From contig WEDG01004058.1 of NCBI GenBank assembly GCA_017591395.1, positions 1 to 64,000 of the forward strand: a stretch of DNA of 64,000 bases. The letters run 5' to 3'. How positions within the stretch are numbered: the stretch's first letter is position 1; the number at the start of each line of letters is the position of its first letter. Source of the DNA: Schistocephalus solidus. Lineage: Eukaryota; Platyhelminthes; Cestoda; Diphyllobothriidea; Diphyllobothriidae. Below are positions 24,255 to 32,510 of the stretch, piece after piece. A model generated the notes under the pieces. The model saw only the letters and a program-made list of their open reading frames with translations, ran no database searches and was not told the origin of the DNA. The translations under genes and the position numbers were made by a program.

Positions 24255-25955
24255 TCTTTTGGATTGTTGGCATTTTGCCTTACGGATTGTGGGTTTTTCC
24301 GGATAAAAAGTGAGAGGATGCCATCAGCCATCGCATTCTGAAAGAAAATATAACCAATAATTAGAATTTTGCTTGTCACATTTGGCCAAATCGCTAGATT
24401 TTCCTATAAAGTCACATTTTCTTCCTGTTCAGTGACCCTTTATTAGGCAGACACTGGACAAGAGTTTATTTAACTTTACTTATTGCTATTGCGTAAACTA
24501 GGATCGAAAGTGTTTTAAATTGACATATAATTTGACGGATTGACCAATGGAATTCGAAAACGTCTACAGGTTATGCCAGAAATATGAATCGACTTACATT
24601 TAATTTGGCATGTAGAGGCCCATTTGACAATTTGGCTACCAATGAGTACAATGAGCCGTTTGTTTTAACTACAATTTGCCAATTTTTTGGCACAGCTTCT
24701 AGTCTGACGAGTCTCGCTACTATTGGAAAGCATTAAATATTGACGTGGCTGCAATTGACCAAGCGCTGGGGTACCAAATGCGGGCCTTTTGAGATACTTT
24801 CCTTCATCAAGGTCTTTGACCAGACGGAGGACAGGTAACACTTCCTTTAGGGTTTGCCACAGGGGGGTGACTGCCAACGCGGACCCGACGATTAACAGTG
24901 AGTCCGTGATCACATCACAATCGTCAGTTTTGTGCTAACTTGTTAATATTGTAATCATAAATTATCCTTGGATGTTTTTAGAGAGCTTTTCAGCGAATTA
25001 ATTTTTTTTGGTACCTCTCTTGAAATTTGGCTTAGACCTATTTTAACATAAACCTTTATTAAACATTTTGCTTTCAATATAATTAGGTTTTCAAAAAATG
25101 GTCCATAATCTTTTAATTCTTTATGAAATCAAGCAATGAATGTTTGGGAAACGTAAACTAAAATACTTTATAGATGTAGCAAAAAGGTCGTCTGACGTGA
25201 AATTACAGTATTTTGGTACTTCTAGAGGCCTTAACTAATGTGTTGGACAACCCTTTGCATCGACCATGGCATAATTTGGGAATTGGGTAGGTGTCCCAGC
25301 CAACTCTATGGTAGTCTTCCTGGAGGGCTTAAAAGGTAGTTGTAAAAAAAGGAAAGACGATATAACAATCAGCTTACGGCATCCGAGGAAATCAGTTCTG
25401 TGCAGACGGCACCGTTTGCTGCTGCCAGGGACTTAAGATCCTGGTTGGGTACAAGGGTCCGCTCATTGCTTCCACGATATTCGAGGCCGACGGCGGCTAC
25501 CATGAGATAGGCATTTGTCGACTTGCTTTTGGCGGCGCTCATGACCTAAGTTTTATTTATATTAAAAAGGCCATAGCTTGCCTGGTCCTTGAGAAAATTG
25601 TAGCTTTGTTGAGAGCGTATGTCGTAAACACAGAGGACGCCATCGTAATCACCCCCACTTGCGACGTTTGTGGGTCCATTCATTCCATTCTCGGCATTTA
25701 TGGTCACCTCGGCAGAGTCAGTGTCACTTTTAAATTTTCCGGACTAAAAGGCATAGGGGGAGAGTAAGTTTGGCGTGTTCTCCTTACCTGAGACACCACT
25801 TTTCTAACTGTGTCCTCATCACCACAGACAGCAACCCTCTTCGTCACGCTCCGAGTTTGATCGTGCTTCTCATCATCTTTACGTTTTCCCTTATCTTTCT
25901 TGCTCTTCTCCTTTTTCGGCTTTTTCTCCTTGGGTTTCTTTTCTTTTTTAGCCAT
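24149..25955 (-). CDS. Six-exon gene; lysine-ended, degenerate Ras-like protein (predicted)
   Basis: Exon model (minus strand): 25955-25788, 25743-25582, 25545-25378, 24934-24775, 24719-24598, 24337-24149, giving 969 nt and 322 residues in one continuous frame. Introns are 44, 36, 443, 55 and 260 bp. The second is GC-AG (CAG|GCAAGC) and the rest GT-AG. Residues 1-32 and about 295-322 are Lys-rich. The centre reads like a Ras-family GTPase: RVAVCGDEDTVRK (40-52) at the P-loop position, YDGVLCVYDIRSQQSY (89-104) as the beta-4 region, YLMVAAVG (123-130) as beta-5, and LAAANGAVCTELIS (150-163) near the ETSA-type motif. The P-loop GxxxxGK[ST] and the NKxD motif are not intact, so nucleotide binding is doubtful. 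Residues 167-290 are unrecognised. The start is the ATG opening the Lys-rich frame. The fold call is an inference and the family is unknown to me; the exon model is better supported than the function. Confidence 0.6.
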
Positions 25956-26524
25956 GATGACGCCTCTGCACGTCGACCGATTATGTTGACTTTGAAGTAA
26001 ATTTGGTTGCTTATATGAAGGCGTACAGACATGGGGCGAGGTAAACCATGAGGCTCATTGGGAGACTATCTTATTGGTTCGGCTGTCTCCCTCACGCCCT
26101 TGTCAACTCATATCTGGCTCGCCTTCGATCGACCGTTGCGACCAATCAGCACTTACATCGCGAGGTTAACGTGCGCGCACCTCTTTGTGCGATGAAAAGC
26201 AACTTAAATTATATGAGTCAAACGTTCTTTATCTCCAGAGGAGGGAGAAAATAAACCAGAAACTACCTATGATCTGTCTGCCACGTAGGTTCAAGCCTCA
26301 GCGGCACACTCCTTATTCAGACTAAAACAAAAAAACTCATTGGCCTGTTGAATGGACTTATATCCTAAAATATTTTTCACAAACGTCGGATTTGTTCGTT
26401 GCCTTTATGATATTCCTATGTGTATCCACAAAACGTTGAATGTATTCTAGTCACCGCAAGCATAATTGCTCCTCTAGTACAATTATTTGGAACGATAAGC
26501 ATGTTTACTATGAATCAGTTGGGG
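25956..26524. other. Upstream flank of the six-exon gene
   Basis: Presumably holds the promoter of the minus-strand gene. No TATA box or CpG-like island stands out. GTAGGTTCAAGCCTCAGCGG near 26287 resembles a degraded Pol III B box. Confidence 0.4.
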
Positions 26525-26700
26525 AAACCTCGGCGGCCTGAGTAGGATGAAAACCCACAAGAGCAAGAATAAGGCTTGAATACAGCCAACGTTCTAACCA
26601 TCTCAGCTAAGAAACCCCGGTACGAAGCCAGTAGTTCAATCACATTTGGGCCCATTTACCCGCCCAGCATACCGCACCCTGGGGAATCGACCAATTCTTG
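26525..26700 (-). repeat. tRNA-like SINE fragment
   Basis: TACAGCCAACGTTCTAACCA (26581) is shared with the tRNA-like head at 44017-44036. CCGCACCCTGGGGAATCGAC follows at 26671. In reverse complement this is a degraded A-box/B-box pair. Boundaries uncertain. Confidence 0.45.
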
Positions 26701-27179
26701 TATAGTTAACTGGCTGCCCAAGCGGGATTACCAAACAGACAATATAGAACCCATCAGATGACTACAAGGCGCATTTAATTATTTAATCTGATTAAATTTT
26801 CCAAATTTGCCTATTAATAAGCGTTATATAAAAGTTCGGAAGAGAACACAGTTGCTCTGTGGGGGGTAATTAGACGTGACAATTTTGGATTGAGTATTGT
26901 CAGGAAGTCATCTACATGCCTAAAACTGCTGGCTCAAAATTCAACATTACTTATAATCTTACAGAGGCTTGTGTATACGCCAGGCTGACGGGATAGCGTC
27001 CGTTAACAGCAAATGTTGACAAACTCGCACTCCAGGTGACCCACTTAACATTTCAATTAATTCGCCACTCTCCAAAAATCAACATTTGTTCTTGCAGGCC
27101 ACCTGAAATAAGCTCGTTTAGAAGCTGATATCTTAATGAAACTGAAATATATCGAGTTTCAGCATGTCAGATAATCGTT

Positions 27180-27192
27180 ACTACAGCCCACC
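27180..27192. repeat. Left target-site duplication of LINE A
   Basis: ACTACAGCCCACC, repeated exactly at 31482-31494 immediately after the LINE 3' end. Confidence 0.85.
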
Positions 27193-28365
27193 GGCCGGAA
27201 CGGAGGACGGCGCTAGTCGCTCGGGAACTGGTGCGCTACAAGGTGGACATTGCTGCTCTCAGCGAGACCCGATTCTCTGAACAGGGTCAGCTGGAGGAGG
27301 TGGGGGGCCGGCTACACTTTCTTCTGGAGCGGCCGGCCAAAGGCAGAGCGACGCGACGCTGGTGTTGCCTTTGCCATTCGTAACGACATCGTGGGACGTC
27401 TGCCCTGTCTGCCGCAGGGTATCAATGATCGCCTGATGAGCCTCCGCCTGCCTCTTCGGGGAGACCAGTTCGCCACCATCATCAGCGCCTACGCTCCCCC
27501 AATGACGAGCTCTGATGCGGCGAAGGACAAATTCTACGAGGACCTGCACGCCTTGCTGGCGACTGTGCCGAAAGAGGACAAGTTAATTGTCCTTGGTGAT
27601 TTCAATGCCCGCGTCGGGACGGACCACGCTGCCTGGCAGGGAGTGCTGGGTCCCCACGGTCTCGGTAGCTGTAACGATAATGGCCTCCTTCTTCTGCGCA
27701 CGTGTGCCGAACACCGTCTCCTGCTGACCAACACCTTCTTCCGCCTTCCGACGCGGGAGAAGGCCACGTGGATGCACCCTCGGTCGCGGCGCTGGCATCT
27801 GCTGGACTATGTTCTCGTCCGGAGGCGAGATCGACAGGACGTGCTGGTAACCAAGGCGATCCGCGATGCCGATGGTTGGACAGATCACCGCCTTGTCATC
27901 TCCCAGATGAGGCTCCGACTGCAACCCCGACGAAGGCCCCAAGGTAAGAGGCCGCCATGTAAGTTAAATACTCTTTTATTAAATTTGCCTGCTCACTGTT
28001 TTGATTTCAGCAACCAAATAACCGAGAAACTGGAGGACCTGCATGCTCCAGATGATAACGCTACCGTGGAGACAGATGGTGTCAACTGCGAAATGTCATC
28101 CAGTCCACCGCCCTCGATGTACTCGGACGCGCACACCGTCGACACCAGGACTGGTTTGACGACAATGACGCCGACATCAGCAACTTACTCGCGGAGAAGA
28201 ATAGACTACACAAAGCCTACATGGACCTTCGAACTGACGCCACCAAAGCAGCCTTCTTCAGATGCAGGCGCCTTGTACAACAACGGCTGCGGGAGATGCA
28301 GGATGCCTGGATGATCCGAAAGGCTGAGGAAATCCAGGGGTATGCGGACCGCAATGAAATGAAAA
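27193..28365 (+). pseudogene. LINE A endonuclease domain, frameshifted
   Basis: An APE-type (exonuclease-endonuclease-phosphatase) domain that nicks target DNA. The open part 27250-28314 shows [20 protein letters not shown], the core [12 protein letters not shown] at 27583-27618, [11 protein letters not shown], and [14 protein letters not shown] carrying the terminal DH pair. The beginning ([20 protein letters not shown]) is in another frame because of one extra G near 27300. After 28073 the frame shifts again and continues as [15 protein letters not shown] and [19 protein letters not shown] until about 28370. Catalytic-type residues in the visible part look preserved. Confidence 0.88.
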
Positions 28366-30424
28366 ACTTTTCAAAGCCATCAAAGCCATCTACGGCCCGT
28401 GTATCAAGGGGTCCGCACCGCTGCTCAGCTCTGACGGCACAACACTGCTGACAGAGAAATCGCAAATTCTGAAGCGCTGGGCCGAGCACTTCAGAAATGT
28501 CCTTAACTGTTCATCAGCCATCTCCGATGCTGCCATTGACCGGCTCCCTCAAGTGGACACGAACAATGACCTGGATCTAACGAAAGCCTTTGACACGGTG
28601 AATCGTGACGGACTGTGGAAAGTCATGCAGAAATTTGGCTGTCCTAAGCGGTTCACGCACATGGTACGTCAGCTTCATGACGGGATGACGGCGCGCGTCA
28701 CTGACATCGGGACGGTATCCGAAGCATTCGCAGTGACCAACGGAGTGAAGCAGGGCTGCGTACTGACCCCCACCCTCTTCAGTCTCATGTTCTCGGCTAT
28801 GCTGATGGACGCCTACCGTGATGAGCAGCCTGGTATCCGCATCGCCTACAGAACTGACGGGCACCTTCTCAACAGTCGGCGTATGCAGGCTCCAACGCGC
28901 GTGTCTACGACTACAGTCCATGACTTGCTCTTCGCGGACGACTGCGCCCTTAACACCGCGACGGAGGAGGACATGCAAAGGAGCATGGACCTCTTCGCCG
29001 AAGGCTGCGCCGATTTTGGATTAACAATCAGTACAGCCAAAACGGTTATCATGCACCAGCCGCCACCCAGCGCGGAATACAATGCTCCTCGAATCAATGT
29101 CAACGGTGCTCAACTCAAAAACGTAGAGACCTTCGCTTATCTAGGAAGCACGATTTCGCGCAACACGAGAATCGATGACGAGGTTGCCCAACGGATCTCC
29201 AAAGCTAGTCAGGCCTTCGGCCGGCTGCAGGCCTCCGTGTGGAATCGCCACGGTATTCACCTGAACACCAAACTGAAGATGTACAAGGCCGTCGTCTTGT
29301 CGACACTCCTTTACGGAGCGGAAACCTGGACCGTCTACTCGAACCAAGCCAGGAAGCTGAATCACTTTCATCTCAGCTGCCTCCGCAGAATACTGAAGCT
29401 GAGATGGCAAGACAGGATCCCGGACACGAAAGTCCTGGAGCGGACCGGAATCCTCAGCATCCATGCCATGCTGAGGCAAGTGCAACTGCGATGGAGCGGC
29501 CACCTGGTAAGAATGGACGACGAGCGACTACCCAAACGCATTTTCTATGGAGATGTCGCTACGGGTGCTCGCCGACAGGGAGGTCAAAAACGACGCTACA
29601 AGGACGCTTTGAAAAAATCGCTGAAGCAACTGCAAATCAACCCGGCGGCCTGGGAGGATCTTGCCCAGGATAGACCGGCATGGAGAAGATCCGTGAAGAA
29701 TGGTGCAGCAATCTATGAGGCCAACCGGATCGCCGCCACCAAGGCCAAAAGAGCGGCACGAAAGTCACCAGCGCCCCGGACCAACACCGCCAATGCCCAG
29801 GCCCTGCCAACGTGCCCGCGCTGTCAACGCATCTTCCGCGCGCGAATCGGCCTGGTTGGACATCTTCGGACGCAATGCACAAACAATCCGACAATTCCAA
29901 TTTCTACGTCAAATTCTGCTAACCCTCCTTCTGACTCCCCTACCCTCACTCCTGTCATCAATTCCATTGCTCCCACCATCACAGAGACCACATCCATCTA
30001 CTCATCGCCTGTTACCCCTACCACCGCAACCACCACCGCCTTCACTACCACCACCACCACCATCAGCGATGGGGAATCTCTCCTAAGCTGTACTCAATGC
30101 GACCGCACATTCACATTCACCTCACGAATCGGCCTGGTCGGTCACTTGCGAATACATCGTACAGAGACCGGTGAGCCAGTGCCTGGAGCACCATCACACA
30201 GCAGAGGTCGTCGCCTCCACTGCCCTCACTGTCCTCGCGCATTCACTCATCGCATAGGCCTATTCGGTCACATGCGCATCCATAACAGCGGAATTAACCA
30301 CAATGCCGACAACACTGATACACCATGCACACCCTCCGCTCCTGCCATTCTTAGTGCCCCTGCGACCCCCACTACCAGCAATGACATCCTCCCAGCCTCT
30401 ACCGATTTCTCCTGCCCACACTGA
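28366..30424 (+). pseudogene. LINE A reverse transcriptase with zinc fingers, internally deleted
   Basis: Open for over 620 codons to a TGA at 30422. Just after the linker VDTNNDLDL (about 28577) the frame jumps straight to [13 protein letters not shown]. The RT fingers and part of motif A are therefore absent. LINE B (40510-42192) still carries that part. Motif B ([20 protein letters not shown]) and motif C ([13 protein letters not shown] at 28931-28942) are intact, as is the thumb ([20 protein letters not shown]). Three zinc fingers follow inside this frame: CPRCQRIF...C (29813-29878), CTQCDRTF...H (30089-30157) and CPHCPRAF...H (30221-30283), linked by Thr/Ser/Pro-rich spacers. Without the fingers subdomain polymerase activity is unlikely. 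Confidence 0.9.
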
Positions 30425-30617
30425 ACCCGCAACTTCAACTCACGCATCGGCCTGGTCGGTCACCTGCGAATCCATCGCATGGAGGCTGGTGAACCAGTGC
30501 CTGGGGCTCCGACATACAGTCGACGTGCCCGCCTTCACTGCCCCTAACTGCTTTCGCACATTTACACACCGCATGGGCCTATTAGGACACATGCGCCTCC
30601 ATGACAACCTCCGGTAA
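30425..30617 (+). pseudogene. LINE A last two zinc fingers, disconnected
   Basis: Finger 4 (30413-30475) straddles the stop that ended the main frame: CPH(stop)[17 protein letters not shown], where the second Cys codon is now TGA. Finger 5 (30539-30602) is in another frame: CPNCFRTFTHRMGLLGHMRLH, followed by DNLR and TAA at 30615-30617. With fingers 1-3 this makes five, alternating between RIGLVGHLR and R(I/M)GL(F/L)GHMR helices. Confidence 0.85.
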
Positions 30618-30704
30618 ACCACCGTAGGCTAACCTACATCAGCGCACACTACCTACACCAATGCATCGACAACACTCTCACAATCACCATTTACCACAGT
30701 ATAT

Positions 30705-30725
30705 CACGGTTTCCTAGAAACCGTG
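30705..30725 (+). promoter_or_regulatory. Perfect 9 bp hairpin in LINE A 3' UTR (module 1)
   Basis: CACGGTTTC, loop CTA, GAAACCGTG. Candidate RT-recognition or RNA-stability structure, by analogy with 3' stem-loops of other LINEs. Confidence 0.6.
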
Positions 30726-31065
30726 GCTGGGAAGTCTGCCAATCTGACGCTTCCACCAGACCACGCCGTCGGCTCAGTGTATGTGCTGTGTGTGTCGAGT
30801 GGCTGACCAGTGAACTGGGGAGTCAGACGGCGATGGCTGCTCCATATCCCCTGAGTTTGTGAATCCTGGTGTGTGCGTTATGGGGGCCAGGTCGTGCTGT
30901 GGCGCGCGAAGACGGGTACGCCGATCCGTCAGCCAATGCGCCCACTCCCACATCAGGCAACTGACTGGCTCGGACAGTGGTCTGATTGTGGGGTGGGGAG
31001 AGAGTGAGATCGAGATCTCAGCGTATTTTCCTCACTATAAAACAATCTGACGCGCTTGAAACTAT

Positions 31066-31086
31066 CACGGTGCGCTAAAAGCCGTG
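31066..31086 (+). promoter_or_regulatory. Hairpin in LINE A 3' UTR (module 2)
   Basis: CACGGT and GCCGTG frame a loop (5 pairs plus a T-G wobble), at the same module position as the stronger hairpin at 30705-30725. The copy at 42270 keeps it partly. The copy at 31985-32510 has lost the second half of the stem. Confidence 0.5.
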
Positions 31087-31481
31087 GCTTGAAGGCTGCC
31101 AACTGACGGGATAACTCGGACCGCGTGGTCAGCCCAATGTGTGTTTTGTGTGGAGTGGCTGACTGGCGGACTGAGAGTCAGGTTGCAATGGCTCCTTCTT
31201 AATGTGGCCTTTATGGCACTCCCACTCCGTGGGATCCGAGCCAGGTGTGGTGGCACGCCCAGGGGCGGCTAAGGCCGCGCCAGCCACCTGCGCCCTCTCC
31301 CATCTCCGGTCTTCTTGACTCTGTCTTGACACCGGACTCAGGTGGGGGAGGAGGAGAGAGTGCGGTAGCTGCAGCGCAAGGCTACTATCACTTAAAACTA
31401 ATTCACGCGCAAGTCACCGTCCCTGCACCACCTGGTGTGGAGCATACGGTGGACCTCGTCGAAATCGACGGTCGAACTGCC

Positions 31482-31494
31482 ACTACAGCCCACC
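31482..31494. repeat. Right target-site duplication of LINE A
   Basis: ACTACAGCCCACC, identical to 27180-27192. Confidence 0.85.
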
Positions 31495-31984
31495 TTAAGA
31501 AATGTGTCCGAGTCGAAATGCATTTCAGAATTCTGGTAGACATTTCATGAGAAAAGGAATGCACTTTAGACGTGCAATGCATCACCGAGTTCCGATAGAA
31601 AGAAAAATTCAATATTTCCGATGGGTATCCTTAAAGCAATGAGTGACAGGGTCAAGCAGTCGGTCTACGCGTACCACACACGACCATTTTCTCATGTCAA
31701 CACATGTAACCAAACTCTAGTATGAAAACGTAGCCTTACCATCAGTCCTGAGTAAGGTGAGGTCAGTCCACCAATTGGCAACTCTCCAAGCTACGAGCGT
31801 TAGCATGTTCTAATAGGCTTAAAATGCCACAAGGAAGGGTACTTTAATATTAACCGGGCTCTTACTTTCTCCTATCAAATCCACCAGTGTCTGTCCGGAT
31901 CACTCGTTTGACCAACAATTTGATTGCAGGTAGTGGCTGATGGGGTGTAAATCTCCGTCTGACGTGTGCCACACACACACCCAT
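31495..31984. other. Spacer between LINE A and inverted 3' UTR copy
   Basis: No gene recognised. It separates two inverted ~500 bp copies of the same 3' UTR and could be the loop of a long hairpin transcript. Confidence 0.5.
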
Positions 31985-32510
31985 GACATTTCGACCGCTG
32001 ATTACGACGAGGTCAACCGTATGCTCCACGGAAGGGTAGTGCAGGGACGGTGACTCGCGTGTGGATAAGTTTAAAGTGATAGAAGACTTGGGTTGCATCT
32101 ACCGAACTTTCTCCTCCTTCTCCTCCTCCTCCTCCTCCTCCTCCACCTGAGCCCGTTGTCATGACAGAGTCAAGATAACCGGAGATGGGAGAGGGCGCAG
32201 GTGGCTGGTGTGGCCGGAGCCGCCCCTGGGCGTACCACCAAACCTGGCTTGGAACCCACGGAGTGGGAGTGCCATAAAGGCCACATTAAGAAGGAGCCAT
32301 TGCAGCCTGACTCTCAGTCCATCAGTCAGCCCCTCCACACAAAACACACATTGGGCTGACCACGTGGTCCGAATTATCCCGTCAGTTGGCTTTTAGCTCA
32401 CCGTGCTAATTTCAAGCGCGTCAGATTGTTTTTAGAGAGAAAAATGTGCTGAGCCGTTGACCTTTCTCTCTCCCCACCCCCAGAATCAGACCACCGTCCG
32501 AGCCGGTCAC
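31985..32510 (-). repeat. LINE A-type 3' UTR only copy
   Basis: The reverse complement matches LINE A 30960-31481 throughout, from GGCTCGGAC(G/A)GTGGTCTGATT to GGTCGAAATGTC. It lacks about 15 bp after CTAAAAGCC. It contains an expanded GGA/TCC run (32111-32144). Best read as a 5'-truncated LINE insertion. Confidence 0.82.
32111..32144. repeat. TCC/GGA microsatellite
   Basis: A run of TCC triplets with one TTC interruption, inside the 3' UTR copy where other copies have only GGTGGGGGAGGAGGAG-type sequence. Local triplet expansion. Confidence 0.85.

Larger units (their letters stand above)
27193..31481 (+). mobile_element. LINE A: non-LTR retrotransposon with C-terminal zinc fingers
   Basis: A 4.3 kb non-LTR element bounded by a perfect 13 bp target-site duplication, which fixes both ends. 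It starts inside the endonuclease domain (5' truncation, as usual for LINEs). Then come endonuclease, reverse transcriptase with an internal deletion, five C2H2 fingers and an ~865 bp 3' UTR. Lesions seen: an extra G near 27300, one-base losses near 28073 and 28370, an in-frame loss of RT sequence at about 28577, a nonsense codon at 30422 and a frameshift near 30540. The protein resembles tapeworm 'endonuclease-reverse transcriptase' or 'craniofacial development protein 2-like' entries. I leave the clade open (RTE- or CR1-like). Confidence 0.9.
30618..31481 (+). other. LINE A 3' UTR, two diverged tandem modules
   Basis: Module 1 starts near 30701 and module 2 near 31061. Each opens with a CACGG...CCGTG hairpin followed by GGCT, then a CTGCCAA(T)CTGACG block, a GTGTG(T) block, GAGTGGCTGAC(C/T) and GAGTCAG. 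The last ~500 bp recur alone at 42186-42685 (+) and 31985-32510 (-), and its last 45 bp at 1-45. These copies are 5'-truncated insertions, so the 3' UTR is the part recognised by the element's RT. There is no poly-A tail. The element ends at ...GGTCGAACTGCC. Confidence 0.85.

Noticed and set aside
24665..24913. 82-codon minus frame as a stand-alone gene
   Set aside because: Only its first part is coding in the exon model; after 24775 the better-supported reading is an intron and a shifted exon.
25582..25743. WD-repeat interpretation of YDGVLCVYDIRS
   Set aside because: Looks like the end of a WD blade in isolation, but the next exon supplies Ras-like beta-5 and ETSA-like segments and no further WD repeats appear.
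25704..25955. Lys-rich frame as a complete 83-residue single-exon protein
   Set aside because: A consensus donor CAG|GTAAGG at 25788/25787 and a matching acceptor 44 bp on make it exon 1 of a longer gene.
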